Source: a virus
Virus record (IMG/VR): IMGVR_UViG_3300048583_000161
Coordinates: 1 to 50,909 of that record
DNA length: 50,909 nucleotides
Reading direction: 5' to 3' (one strand)
Translations under genes and position numbers: made by a program
Shown: one piece after another, positions 22,506-30,126 of the stretch
Position numbering within the stretch: position 1 is the first letter of the stretch
Layout of the letters: each line of letters opens with the position of its first letter
The notes under the pieces: model-generated
What the model saw: the letters and a program-made list of their open reading frames with translations, nothing else
What the model was told of the DNA's origin: nothing
The model's database searches: none

Positions 22506-22741
22506 ACATTGCCTCCCAGCTGGGAGCTCAGGAGTCGCGAATCGGTTTCAGCGGAGTCGATGTCGAGGGACTCGCTGCGGCCGTACGTTGCGTACTGACC
22601 ACCCGACGTGATGTAGCAGAACCCCGCTGACGTGATCAGATCCGGGGAAGCGAGGCTGTTGGCGACGTCTTTGTGGGTGAGGACACCAGAGAAGACGACG
22701 GGAACCCTGCCGTCGATCACGATGTATTTCGCGTAGTTCAT
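22502..22741 (-). CDS. hypothetical protein, 79 aa
   Basis: First gene behind the promoter at 22779-22807. The sequence (YIVIDGRVPVVFSGVLTHKD, ITSAGFCYI) looks like a small beta-rich fold with a Ser-rich tail. The same opening pattern is frequent in short phage proteins, but function is unknown. Confidence 0.7.
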   Translation of the reverse strand: MNYAKYIVIDGRVPVVFSGVLTHKDVANSLASPDLITSAGFCYITSGGQYATYGRSESLDIDSAETDSRLLSSQLGGNV

Positions 22742-22778
22742 CAGGTTGCTCCGTTCAGAGGAGTGGTCATCAGAGATT

Positions 22779-22807
22779 ATTGTACACTGAACCCGTCAGG
22801 CTGTAAA
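22779..22807 (-). promoter_or_regulatory. sigma70-like promoter with overlapping inverted repeat
   Basis: TTTACA (22802-22807), 17-base spacer, TACAAT (22779-22784). A perfect inverted repeat, ACTGAACCC / GGGTTCAGT (22786-22794 and 22810-22818), flanks the -35 and could be an operator. Confidence 0.72.
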
Positions 22808-22813
22808 CTGGGT

Positions 22814-23005
22814 TCAGTCTTCCTCGTCCATTTCGTTTTCCATGTCCATCGCGGACTGCGTAACTCGAGCGAGACCGCCGGGCTTCATGCCGTCGTTGTA
22901 GACCCAGTCAGAACCGCCGCCAGGAAAATGCAGCTTCATCTCGGAGACTCGGGTGGACAGGTAGTCGAAGAGCTCGGCCTTCTGTTCGATCGTGAGCTCA
23001 CTCAT
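22814..23005 (-). CDS. hypothetical protein, 63 aa
   Basis: The start is the ATG at 23005 (MSELTIEQKAELFDYLSTRV), overlapping the previous gene by 8 bases; an earlier ATG at 23065 would lie deep in that gene. Acidic C-terminus (MENEMDEED). No family recognised. Confidence 0.7.
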   Translation of the reverse strand: MSELTIEQKAELFDYLSTRVSEMKLHFPGGGSDWVYNDGMKPGGLARVTQSAMDMENEMDEED

Positions 23006-23255
23006 GGTCTTCGTCCGAATCAGCATCGCGGAGTTCCACGATGGCATCGTACAGGGCATCTTCATAGCTGTGGTCGCTGCAGGTGACGAAGATTTCGCTG
23101 ATGTAGCTCATCTCCTCTTCGCACTTGCCGGTGATGTCGTCGATGAGCTCATCGGTCGTCTCGCCAGTGGCGAGGATGTTGAAGTGATCACCGCTTTCGG
23201 AGATGAGATGGACGGCTGCGAAAACGATGCCGTCAGTGATGCGGGGAGAAGACAT
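22998..23255 (-). CDS. hypothetical acidic protein, 85 aa
   Basis: Very acidic (DADSDEDHE tail) alpha/beta protein with three Cys. Cotranscribed with its neighbours (3 bases to the upstream gene, 8-base overlap downstream). No family recognised; the charge would be compatible with a DNA-mimic or inhibitor, but nothing specific supports it. Confidence 0.68.
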   Translation of the reverse strand: MSSPRITDGIVFAAVHLISESGDHFNILATGETTDELIDDITGKCEEEMSYISEIFVTCSDHSYEDALYDAIVELRDADSDEDHE

Positions 23256-23258
23256 GGA

Positions 23259-23495
23259 TTATTCCTTTTCAGTTACACGAAGGTTGATGTCGGCAACGCA
23301 GTAGCCTTCCGGCTTATCTCCGTCACATTCGACGAGCATTTCGGCGAGCTGACTGCGGGTCAGACCACCAGTACCCGGGATGTCTTGGCCGAGCCCGGTA
23401 ACCAGCATGATGAGAATCAGCAAGCTGGCGCCGATGACGCCTGCCGCGACCTGCTTACCAATGAATTTGCATTTGGTCATGGAGATATCAGACAT
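23259..23495 (-). CDS. small single-pass membrane protein, 78 aa
   Basis: The start is the ATG at 23495 with AAGGAG upstream; a longer frame to 23696 is the wrong-frame reading of the next gene. One membrane helix, about residues 15-35 (QVAAGVIGASLLILIMLVTGL), then a soluble tail with two Cys (VECDGDKPEGYC). No family recognised. Confidence 0.68.
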   Translation of the reverse strand: MSDISMTKCKFIGKQVAAGVIGASLLILIMLVTGLGQDIPGTGGLTRSQLAEMLVECDGDKPEGYCVADINLRVTEKE

Positions 23496-23512
23496 GTGGT
23501 GCTCCTTGGGAA

Positions 23513-23857
23513 TTAGCGCTTGACGGTCTTCTTGACCAGGCGGTAGCCGAGCTTTTCGGCGGCTTCGCGAAGGATGGGGAGTGCGACCTCGTTGTCGGAC
23601 CGGTTGTTGTCTCCGTAGCCCCAGTGGTTGCTGGCCAAGTGGACACCACGATACGAGTCCAGCATCACGAGGGTTCGAGTATCCCCATGGACGCATTCCA
23701 GGACTTGACCAGTTCCGAAGTCCGGCCTTCCATAGGCGGGGTTGGTCATGGGGTAAGCGAAGTTGGCAGCGTGGGAGATTTTCTGACCGAGCTTGGGGTC
23801 ATTCGCCCACTCGCTGGCCTGGTCGTTGTAGAGGATGACGACGGTCCGGTATCCCAT
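23513..23857 (-). CDS. hypothetical protein, 114 aa
   Basis: Starts MGYRTVVILYNDQASEWANDP, an opening I recall in short phage proteins of unknown role. A conserved-looking central part is SYRGVHLASNHWGYGDNN. It has no membrane segment and sits 4 bases after the 23862-24194 gene. Confidence 0.72.
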   Translation of the reverse strand: MGYRTVVILYNDQASEWANDPKLGQKISHAANFAYPMTNPAYGRPDFGTGQVLECVHGDTRTLVMLDSYRGVHLASNHWGYGDNNRSDNEVALPILREAAEKLGYRLVKKTVKR

Positions 23858-23861
23858 GGTC

Positions 23862-24194
23862 TTAGCCCACCAGCTTCAGGGATTCGGTGGAGACGGCGAC
23901 CGTCCACTTGAGCGGGAAGGGATGGATGACACCATCGCGGGTGCAGGACTTGCCGACGATGGCGGTGCCGGCACGGTTGTAGCCGCTGATCTTGATGTAG
24001 TGGGTGCCGGCGTTGCGACCACGGCCCGGCTTGAAGAAGGTAACCACCTGGCCGACGTTGAACTTGCTGATCTTGACCACCGCTTCGCTCTGGCGCTTCA
24101 GCCGGATTTTGGCGCAGAGGGCCTTATTCAGCTCCAGCATCTCGGAGACGGTGAGCGTGTTCAGGATGTTGTACGCGGCGGTCAAGTTGCTCAT
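23862..24194 (-). CDS. hypothetical protein, 110 aa, possible KOW/SH3-like barrel
   Basis: First gene behind the promoter at 24232-24259. The second half (KISKFNVGQVVTFFKPGRGR, HYIKISGYNRAGTAIVG) has the alternating strands of a small SH3/KOW-like barrel, often a nucleic-acid-binding module. The N-terminal helices are LTVSEMLELNKAL. Assignment is by pattern only. Confidence 0.7.
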   Translation of the reverse strand: MSNLTAAYNILNTLTVSEMLELNKALCAKIRLKRQSEAVVKISKFNVGQVVTFFKPGRGRNAGTHYIKISGYNRAGTAIVGKSCTRDGVIHPFPLKWTVAVSTESLKLVG

Positions 24195-24231
24195 CGGGAT
24201 GTTCCTCGTTGTTTGTTTGGTCTACAGTGCT

Positions 24232-24259
24232 ATTCTATCATAGCTGCGCAGGTTGTACA
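24232..24259 (-). promoter_or_regulatory. TGTACA-class promoter next to repeat cluster 1
   Basis: TGTACA (24254-24259), 16-base spacer, TAGAAT (24232-24237), preceded by GAAAATAACTG. The 23-bp repeats begin 14 bases upstream of the -35. Confidence 0.72.
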
Positions 24260-24272
24260 CAGTTATTTTCAT

Positions 24273-24410
24273 CCCTAAGTGATTGATCCGTATAGGCTTT
24301 CTGGAGACGTTCCCTAAGTGATTGATCCGTATAGACATTTATTTTCACATTCTAAGTGATTGAACCGTATAGACTTCCTAGAAATGCATAGCAGAATCAA
24401 TCACTTAGGG
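24273..24410 (+). repeat. iteron-like repeat cluster 1
   Basis: Copies of CCTAAGTGATTGATCCGTAT (core of a 23-bp unit) at 24273-24295 and 24312-24334, a variant at 24350-24372 (GAACC for GATCC, TCT at the start), and an inverted partial copy at 24394-24410. Starts are 39 and 38 bases apart. It occupies the divergent gap between a minus-strand promoter and the plus-strand gene at 24441. The same unit recurs inverted at 44395-44534. Confidence 0.88.
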
Positions 24411-24440
24411 TCCTGACTCAGGTCCGCAGCAGGTGTAAAT

Positions 24441-24929
24441 ATGTCAGACCTTTCCATCCTATCTTATACGGAGCGTTTCCAAGTGGCGAAAAAGAAAATC
24501 CCAGAGCTCAATGTCGAGCAAGTAAACGACAGAGCAAACATGCTGTTCATTTCGCTGCTTGAATATCGACGTGAAGAATACCTGTGCATCATCGACAACA
24601 TCACCTCAGCTGAAATTGGCGCGTACGTCCTAGACTACGTCGATCAGGAAGGTATCCCCGCGGATCAATTCCTGAGTGTAGCCATCGAATGGTTTTACAG
24701 CAAGTCCGACAAGCATCCTCTTAGCGTCGAAATTGCAAGACGAGGGCTCACGCAGGTTATCGCACCAATCTACCGAACTTTCGACACGAGCTACGTTTCG
24801 AGAATCATTGGACAAGCGTTCACTTACGACAGCATGACCAAGACAAAGGTTCGACGTCGCAGAGTGAATGCAATTCCAGAAGGCATTCCAATTCGCTTCA
24901 AGAAAACCGTCGCGCCAGTTACAGCTTAA
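24441..24929 (+). CDS. hypothetical protein, 162 aa
   Basis: Second plus-strand gene. Mostly helical, with a basic C-terminus (TKTKVRRRRVNAIPEG, RFKKT) suggesting nucleic-acid contact. It starts 30 bases after repeat cluster 1, with no clear sigma70 promoter, so transcription may depend on the repeats. A bidirectional terminator follows at 24956-24971. No family recognised; a role as a repeat-binding regulator or replication factor is only a guess from position. Confidence 0.75.
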   Translation: MSDLSILSYTERFQVAKKKIPELNVEQVNDRANMLFISLLEYRREEYLCIIDNITSAEIGAYVLDYVDQEGIPADQFLSVAIEWFYSKSDKHPLSVEIARRGLTQVIAPIYRTFDTSYVSRIIGQAFTYDSMTKTKVRRRRVNAIPEGIPIRFKKTVAPVTA

Positions 24930-24955
24930 GTCCTTCAAACTTCGCGCGCTAAAAA

Positions 24956-24971
24956 GGGGCCTTTCGGCCCC
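24956..24971. terminator. bidirectional intrinsic terminator
   Basis: GGGGCC-TTTC-GGCCCC flanked by AAAAA and TTTT, between convergent genes ending at 24929 (+) and 24997 (-). Confidence 0.85.
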
Positions 24972-24996
24972 TTTTGCTTGCTTCTAAATTGACGAC

Positions 24997-25344
24997 TTAT
25001 TCGGACTCAGGCTCGGCAGCAGCTTCCTGTTTGCCCTGCTCAACCTTGTCTTTCCAATCAAGACCGTCGTCGAGACGCTTGTCATGCTCTTCTTCAGTTC
25101 GAGCAACGCGCAGACGATTTTCAACCGTGGCATCGCTCTCTTCAAACGCGGGCAATGCGGTTTTGTGCACTGTGCCCTTCGGCATGTAGGACGGAGCGAA
25201 TGCGCTGTAGCCCATCGCCAATGCGACTGACACTACGAACGAAACACCAGCGCCCGCGGCCTTACCTTTCCTGATGAAGCTGAAGGTGATGAGTCCACCC
25301 ACAATCAAGATAAACACCGGCAAATAGTTCAACAAAAAGACCAT
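24997..25344 (-). CDS. membrane protein with charged tail, 115 aa
   Basis: Two hydrophobic segments (about residues 3-23 and 31-50) are followed by a strongly charged, Glu-rich cytoplasmic or periplasmic tail (EEEHDKRLDDGLDWKDKVEQ). AGGAG precedes the ATG. It lies downstream of the SPFH lipoprotein gene, separated by a terminator, so read-through may set its level. No family recognised. Confidence 0.72.
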   Translation of the reverse strand: MVFLLNYLPVFILIVGGLITFSFIRKGKAAGAGVSFVVSVALAMGYSAFAPSYMPKGTVHKTALPAFEESDATVENRLRVARTEEEHDKRLDDGLDWKDKVEQGKQEAAAEPESE

Positions 25345-25359
25345 GTCATTCTCCTAAAA

Positions 25360-25388
25360 CGATAGAGGGGCTTAGCGCCCCTCTATCG
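25360..25388 (-). terminator. intrinsic terminator of the SPFH lipoprotein gene
   Basis: A perfect 12-bp stem, CGATAGAGGGGC / GCCCCTCTATCG, with a 5-base loop, followed on the minus strand by TTTTAGG. Confidence 0.78.
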
Positions 25389-25394
25389 TGTGGT

Positions 25395-26297
25395 TTACTT
25401 TTCCTGAGGAATCTGCAACAGCAAGTTGTTGCCGTCGTTCTCACCGCTCGTGATCATCGTGGTAGGTACTCGACCGTTCCACTTCTTAATCCACTCGGCT
25501 TCGTTCTGCAGACGACGCAGTTCAAGAACTCGGTCATCCACAACTTCACGCTGGATTCGCTGAGCATGTGCTTCAGCTTCAGCCTTCTCAACGTCGATCT
25601 GACGCTGGAGCTGGGCTTCCTTCAGCTGACGCTGCAGTTCCACCTGGCTGATTTCGAGCTGAGCTTCTTCCTGCTGAATTCGCTCACGACGTTCGGCTGC
25701 ATTTTCCTGCGCCTTGACGATGATGTCGGGGTACTTGATGTGCGTGATGCCGACATAGCGAACGGTAAACGGAGTGCGCTCTTGCAGACGAGCTTCCAGT
25801 GCCTTACGCAAATCAGAGTTCACCTTCTCGAGCGAAGACGCGATCTCAGCGATGGAATACTGGCTGAGGTACTCACGGGTTTCGGTGAGGATGATCTGCT
25901 GGGCGTAGGTGTTGTAAATCTGGTCCCACGAGATTAGCGAGACGCGGCTGTTGTCAGTGCCCTCTGAACGAATGGAGTTAAACAGCGGCTCCACTTCATT
26001 GGTGGCTAGCGACAGGGTAACCTGTACACCAACGTCCACATTCAGCTTGTCTTCAGGAATGAAGACCGTTAGTGGCTCACGCTTCGTCTTGTCAGAGACG
26101 TCGAGTAGAACCAGATTGTCGCAGTACGACCAGCACCACGGCAGACGGAACTTCGAGGTTGGGATGACGCCTTCCTGGTAGCCGTCCTTCGTCATGATCT
26201 TGCCGACAGTGGCAGGCGGGACTTCAACACGTTCACCACAAGCCGCGAGGAACGCGACCAACATCAGTGCAACGAAAATCTTCAAAACGTTCTTCAT
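25395..26297 (-). CDS. prohibitin/SPFH-domain lipoprotein, 300 aa
   Basis: The start is the ATG at 26297 with AAGGAG; the frame extends to 26372 without support. A lipoprotein signal (MKNVLKIFVALMLVAFLAA then C20) is followed by a band-7/SPFH domain (VEVPPATVGKIMTKDGY ... FTVRYVGITHIKYPD) and a Glu/Gln/Arg-rich coiled coil to about residue 265. The lipobox implies export and lipid anchoring outside the inner membrane leaflet, unlike cytosol-facing HflK/C. With the flotillin-like gene (12472-13869) it makes two SPFH proteins in one phage. Confidence 0.82.
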   Translation of the reverse strand: MKNVLKIFVALMLVAFLAACGERVEVPPATVGKIMTKDGYQEGVIPTSKFRLPWCWSYCDNLVLLDVSDKTKREPLTVFIPEDKLNVDVGVQVTLSLATNEVEPLFNSIRSEGTDNSRVSLISWDQIYNTYAQQIILTETREYLSQYSIAEIASSLEKVNSDLRKALEARLQERTPFTVRYVGITHIKYPDIIVKAQENAAERRERIQQEEAQLEISQVELQRQLKEAQLQRQIDVEKAEAEAHAQRIQREVVDDRVLELRRLQNEAEWIKKWNGRVPTTMITSGENDGNNLLLQIPQEK

Positions 26298-26338
26298 TTG
26301 ATCTCCTTGGTTGAAGTACGTACAGCAGTTACAGCTAA

Positions 26339-26344
26339 ATTGTA
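26339..26344 (-). promoter_or_regulatory. extended -10 promoter
   Basis: ATGATACAAT on the minus strand matches the TGnTACAAT extended -10 seen at other promoters here. No good -35 is present; the upstream bases belong to a terminator stem. Confidence 0.45.
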
Positions 26345-26359
26345 TCATGCTTGAAACAG

Positions 26360-26396
26360 AAAAGCACTGCAACCTGGAAAAGATTGCAGTGCTTTT
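26360..26396 (-). terminator. intrinsic terminator of the nucleotidyltransferase gene
   Basis: A perfect 13-bp stem, AAAAGCACTGCAA / TTGCAGTGCTTTT, with an 11-base loop; it ends in TTTTCTGTTTC on the minus strand. Confidence 0.85.
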
Positions 26397-26399
26397 GTT

Positions 26400-27446
26400 T
26401 TACAGACCGTAGATTGCGTAGAGCTTCTCCAGCTTCCACTTCCGGAACTGAGCTTCCAGTTCAGGCGTCTTTTCCTGAAGAACCGAAGCAGATACCGCTT
26501 CATCGACCTTGGCGAATGCTTCGTTGAGGTATGCAGTCGCCTCGTCGAGAGGCAGTTCGCCGTTCTTTACTGCCAGTAGGAACTTCGCGTTCGGACGAGG
26601 GAAGGTGAGCTTTCCTTCGAAGCCGAGTTCCAGAACCTGTTCAGTGATTCTGATGGCGTGGCTGAGAGCCTTCCAGTCCACACCCTCGCCTTCGAACTCA
26701 TGCACCCGGCTGCCGTACTTGTCGAGAGTCGTTTTCAGGCTGTGAAGAACGGTCGACCACTTGTTGGTCATGGGATAGCTCTTGCCGCAGATATCGAGAG
26801 CAGGAGCGTCTTCCAAACCGCCACGAGCATTCTTGAGAGTAGTCTCCTTCACATGCTCGAAGGCAAGTAGCCCTTCACATACGGTCTTGGTGTCTGCGAG
26901 TGTCAAGTTCTCACTCACGATTCCAAGAGCACCGCGCATCTCAAGCATTCCCTCGACAGTGAGAACCACCTTCTTAAGATTCGCGTAGCGCTCAGTCTTC
27001 AGCCCATAGAGCTTGCTCTGAGACACGGCATAGCCAACCATTTTCTTCACGTTGCGAGTCAGGAACTTGTCGAGCATTTCCTGCATCAGCACACGGAAGA
27101 ACTGATGTTGCACGAGCGGAGCTTCCGCATCTTCAGCGACTTCATGGAGACCCTGCGCGGCTGCGAAAGCAACTTCGAGCGCGTAGGTCTGACCGCTGAA
27201 GAAGTCGTCGAAGAAAACCTGCAGTGGCAGGTACTCAGACTCCGTCTCACCCGCGAGCATCTTGTCGCCAGCACCAACACCCTCGGGCTTTTCCTTTCGG
27301 TTGACGAGCTTCGTATTCAACAGAAGCTCGTCAAGACCGGGCAGACACACCGCCTTGTAGTCGAAGTCGCTCGCTGGGGTATCGGTACCGTACAGGCGAG
27401 AACCTGTCAGCACGCGAAACAGCATTGTCTCTTTGCTCATTTTCAT
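26400..27446 (-). CDS. predicted nucleotidyltransferase (pol beta superfamily, RlaP-like)
   Basis: A 348-aa protein with the minimal nucleotidyltransferase motif GSRLYGTDTPASDFDYK (residues 15-31): GS at 15-16 and metal-binding Asp at 27 and 29. The rest is helical. The layout matches the predicted nucleotidyltransferases (PF10127, RlaP) sometimes linked to RNA ligases in phages. The substrate is unknown, but it is next to a CCA-adding enzyme operon, supporting an RNA-modifying role. GAGGT precedes the ATG. Confidence 0.8.
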   Translation of the reverse strand: MKMSKETMLFRVLTGSRLYGTDTPASDFDYKAVCLPGLDELLLNTKLVNRKEKPEGVGAGDKMLAGETESEYLPLQVFFDDFFSGQTYALEVAFAAAQGLHEVAEDAEAPLVQHQFFRVLMQEMLDKFLTRNVKKMVGYAVSQSKLYGLKTERYANLKKVVLTVEGMLEMRGALGIVSENLTLADTKTVCEGLLAFEHVKETTLKNARGGLEDAPALDICGKSYPMTNKWSTVLHSLKTTLDKYGSRVHEFEGEGVDWKALSHAIRITEQVLELGFEGKLTFPRPNAKFLLAVKNGELPLDEATAYLNEAFAKVDEAVSASVLQEKTPELEAQFRKWKLEKLYAIYGL

Positions 27447-27452
27447 TTCGAA

Positions 27453-27839
27453 TTACCTCTTCAGTACTTTTTCGATTGCTTCCACTCGCTCAGTGGCCAG
27501 CGCCATACCGATCGCCTTGCCATCACCCAGCTCCGGCTTTGCAACGGGAACCATTGCGGCTTCGCGAGCGGTGCGCAGCAGTGAAGCTGACACGGGGAAA
27601 GGGTAGCCAGCTGCCTCAGAAGTATCCATCGCCAGCAGTAGATCGTCCACTTGACCGTTGTGCTTGTCAAAGCCACGCATATCGCGCAGCAGCTTGAACA
27701 CGCCGAATGCAGTGCCACTCGTTGCACCCAGACGCAGAAGATTCTGCTTCAGCGTCTTCACTCGAGAAGGTATCGCAACAGACGACATTGCGCCATTGCG
27801 AGATACCAGAGCCACCATCACCATCAGCTTCTCGTTCAC
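27453..27839 (-). CDS. hypothetical protein, 128 aa
   Basis: Helical, Ala/Leu/Val-rich soluble protein with a basic middle ([15 protein letters not shown]). Sandwiched between the CCA-adding enzyme (4-base overlap) and the nucleotidyltransferase (6-base gap), so it belongs to the same operon. No family recognised. Confidence 0.7.
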   Translation of the reverse strand: MNEKLMVMVALVSRNGAMSSVAIPSRVKTLKQNLLRLGATSGTAFGVFKLLRDMRGFDKHNGQVDDLLLAMDTSEAAGYPFPVSASLLRTAREAAMVPVAKPELGDGKAIGMALATERVEAIEKVLKR

Positions 27840-28540
27840 TTCAAAAACTCCTGTGCGATGTGGACTTGGTCCAGGTGGATGCGATCATCACGAGTCATTT
27901 CGCCGAAGACGTCCTTGAAGAACTTGACCTTCTGCATCACGCCGAATTCCCAGAGGACCATGAAGAAGCGATGAGCGTTGCCACCTTGCTCGTACATCTT
28001 TTCCATTTCCGCCCAGAAGCGTTCGTCGCTCAGGGTGTCGAGCTCTCCAGAATCCACCAGCTCCTTGGCCAGGGTCCAGGTCTCGGGAGCGATCGTGAAA
28101 CCCTTCCAGCGTGCGAAGAAGCGAGCCAGACGAATCACTCGCAGCGGGTCTTCCGAAAAAGCCGGAGACACATGACGCAGCACCTTGGCTTCCAAATCGG
28201 CGCGACCGTTGAAGGGGTCAACCAGCTCCAGAGTGTTGACGTCCACCGCCATCGCGTTGATCGTCAGATCGCGGCGCGACAGATCGTCTTCCAGGGTAAC
28301 CGACTGATCGAACTCGACGTCGAAGCCCAGGTAACCAGAACCGTTCTTGCGCTCCTTACGAGCCAGCGCCCACTCATTGCCTTCCTCGTCCAGGAAGACT
28401 GGGAAATGTGCACCAACTTGGGTCATGCCGCGGGCGAGCATATCCGCTTCGGTCGCTCCAACAACCACGAAGTCACGATCGTGGCTAGGACGACCCAGCA
28501 GACCATCTCGAACTGCACCGCCAACCAGGTAGGTTTTCAT
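27836..28540 (-). CDS. cca: CCA-adding enzyme / poly(A) polymerase-type tRNA nucleotidyltransferase
   Basis: Adds or repairs the CCA end of tRNAs. Motif A is [18 protein letters not shown] with catalytic Asp21 and Asp23; motif B is [12 protein letters not shown] (89-100); motif D-like [12 protein letters not shown] (130-141). These fit class II enzymes. At 234 aa it is much shorter than the usual ~400: the head and neck are present, but most of the body/tail that grips tRNA is missing, so it may act on a reduced substrate or be specialised. Promoter at 28570-28598. Confidence 0.9.
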   Translation of the reverse strand: MKTYLVGGAVRDGLLGRPSHDRDFVVVGATEADMLARGMTQVGAHFPVFLDEEGNEWALARKERKNGSGYLGFDVEFDQSVTLEDDLSRRDLTINAMAVDVNTLELVDPFNGRADLEAKVLRHVSPAFSEDPLRVIRLARFFARWKGFTIAPETWTLAKELVDSGELDTLSDERFWAEMEKMYEQGGNAHRFFMVLWEFGVMQKVKFFKDVFGEMTRDDRIHLDQVHIAQEFLK

Positions 28541-28569
28541 GAGTCTTCCAATTGCTCGATTATGAGACC

Positions 28570-28598
28570 ATTATACCACAGGTCAGGTTAGATGTACA
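28570..28598 (-). promoter_or_regulatory. TGTACA-class promoter of the cca operon
   Basis: TGTACA (28593-28598), 17-base spacer, TATAAT (28570-28575), preceded by GAAAATAACAG. Confidence 0.78.
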
Positions 28599-28632
28599 CT
28601 GTTATTTTCGGAGGTGTCGGCTAAGCATGCAA

Positions 28633-28663
28633 CTCGGCCTCAGATTTGAGGTCTGAGGCCGAG
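28633..28663 (-). terminator. hairpin, terminator-like without T tract
   Basis: Perfect 12-bp stem CTCGGCCTCAGA / TCTGAGGCCGAG with a 7-base loop, between the end of the 28684 gene and the cca promoter. The downstream bases are not T-rich, so it may be a processing or mRNA-stabilising hairpin. Confidence 0.55.
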
Positions 28664-28683
28664 AGGAAACCGCGTGGGTTTTG

Positions 28684-28956
28684 TTACTCTGTTTCTTCCT
28701 CGTCTTCATCCGTCTCAGCCGCGCCAATGCTGAAAGCAAAGACGCTGTTGCTGATTAGATTCTGCGGGAAGGTGATCTCGCGGGTATCTTGGAACCCATC
28801 TTTGTGGTAGATGGTCAGATGCGAGAGTGTATGGATGCTGTTTTGGATAGCATCGCGTACCTTCACGAGCTCCTCTTCAGTGCAAGGAACTCCATTGACG
28901 GCGCCGTTGAAGACGCCGACAGGGGTGTAAACCGTTACGTAGAGATTGAGGTTCAC
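28684..28956 (-). CDS. hypothetical protein, 90 aa
   Basis: Beta-rich start (LNLYVTVYTPVGVFNGAVNG) and a very acidic tail (TDEDEEETE). Overlaps the upstream gene by 4 bases. No family recognised. Confidence 0.68.
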   Translation of the reverse strand: MNLNLYVTVYTPVGVFNGAVNGVPCTEEELVKVRDAIQNSIHTLSHLTIYHKDGFQDTREITFPQNLISNSVFAFSIGAAETDEDEEETE

Positions 28957-29465
28957 AGCCAGGTAACGCCGTTGGCAACGACAGCCGAATCAACGCGGAG
29001 TGCGATGAACTTCACGCCGGGGTTGTTGCGAGCAAGGCGCTCGATCTCACCCTTCCACGAAGCAGCCGTGGTGTGAATCTTCGGGTCAGAACCGAACACC
29101 AGACGCTCATTGACCACCGAGCAGATCACGACGCCTCGCTGCTTGATGCCATTGTCGATGCTGGTGGCGTAGCTGCGATCTGTCGGCGAACCGGCCAGAG
29201 CAGGCGCCGAAACCTGCGGAGCACCGAGGGTGGCCTTCGTTTCTGCGTAGAAACGAGTACCCACCGCGGAATTCTTGATGGACGTACCGCTGTAGGTCTG
29301 GCCGTTCAGCGTGTAGTACTTGCCCGAAGCGGTCGCCGAACCCAACATCGGCTTGATCTTGCCGCTCTTGTTGGAGAAGATGTTGCCGCTCGCGTCCATG
29401 AAATAGCCCTTGAATGCGGCGCGAACAAGGCTCAGGTCAAACAGGTTACGGCCTTCGATCAGCAT
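28953..29465 (-). CDS. hypothetical protein, 170 aa
   Basis: Contains a region (GYFMDASGNIFSNKSGKIKPM) resembling the short repeated units of phage proteins that read 'D.nG.iyS.k.G', followed by ALAGSPTDRSYATSIDN and a folded C-terminal domain. First gene behind the promoter at 29508-29536. Function unknown. Confidence 0.72.
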   Translation of the reverse strand: MLIEGRNLFDLSLVRAAFKGYFMDASGNIFSNKSGKIKPMLGSATASGKYYTLNGQTYSGTSIKNSAVGTRFYAETKATLGAPQVSAPALAGSPTDRSYATSIDNGIKQRGVVICSVVNERLVFGSDPKIHTTAASWKGEIERLARNNPGVKFIALRVDSAVVANGVTWL

Positions 29466-29507
29466 GGGTGTAGTCCTCGTGGTTGGTTAATTGGTTAGTA
29501 GATGAAC

Positions 29508-29536
29508 ATTATAGACCAAACCAATCAGAAAGTAAA
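29508..29536 (-). promoter_or_regulatory. sigma70-like promoter
   Basis: TTTACT (29531-29536), 17-base spacer, TATAAT (29508-29513). Confidence 0.75.
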
Positions 29537-29547
29537 CTGCAGCGTTA

Positions 29548-30126
29548 TCAGAGAACTCCAGCATCAATCAGATGCAACTGCAGAACGATGACCATTGCGT
29601 AGGCGATTGCGTGAGACTTCTTGAACGAGTATCCGCTCTCATCTTTCGCGTAAAGGATTCGGCGAGTCGCGGCTTTCTGAGCGTTGTACATTTTCACGTA
29701 CTGCTTTTTACCTGGTCGAATAAGAGCGAGAACGTCTGCGAGCTCTTCGATAGTCTTCGGCTTGATGGCTGACAAAATCTCGCCATGATTGGAAAGCTGG
29801 AAGAGTTTCTTCTGCTCTTCTGGGATGGTGAGTAGACCCCAATCCGGTTCGATCTCAATGAGTGCTTCGATCTCTTCGCGAGATTTGAAATGATCGTAGA
29901 CTGTCAGATGCAGGAAGTCGAGCTTGATGTACCCAAGGTCTTCAGCCTCTTTGTACGGGATTGATGCAAGACCCGTCAGATGATCTGTTGGGATTCGCTG
30001 AGGATACACTCCACACGGGTGGGGCGAGAGCTCTCCATTCTTTACAAGCGCAGCACGAGGCCAAGGAAATAGCTTCCTTGGGTTAAAGTCTGTTCGAAGA
30101 TCGATGTCGACGTCTGCGCTAAACAC
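29548..30126 (-). CDS. DNA polymerase III alpha-like, C-terminal fragment (catalytic Asp residues)
   Basis: 192 aa, starting with GTG directly after the upstream TAA, with AAGGAG before it. It opens with ADVDIDL (Asp7, Asp9), matching the catalytic DFDxDF of family C polymerases, then HPCGVYPQRIPTDHL (like HAGGVVIAPTKITDF), GYIKLDFLHL (Asp70, like VKFDFLGL), IKPKTIEELADVLALIRPG, and the KKSHAIAYAMVIVLQLHL block. Some 90-100 residues normally between the second and third Asp are missing, and nothing follows the KSHAIAYA block. The matching N-terminal part is a separate gene at 37101-37634. Confidence 0.82.
   Translation of the reverse strand: MFSADVDIDLRTDFNPRKLFPWPRAALVKNGELSPHPCGVYPQRIPTDHLTGLASIPYKEAEDLGYIKLDFLHLTVYDHFKSREEIEALIEIEPDWGLLTIPEEQKKLFQLSNHGEILSAIKPKTIEELADVLALIRPGKKQYVKMYNAQKAATRRILYAKDESGYSFKKSHAIAYAMVIVLQLHLIDAGVL

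Noticed and set aside
24273-24410. Repeats with ~39-bp period taken as a CRISPR array
   Set aside because: Spacers are only ~16 bases, repeats vary and one is inverted, and the same unit flanks a promoter elsewhere; no cas genes.
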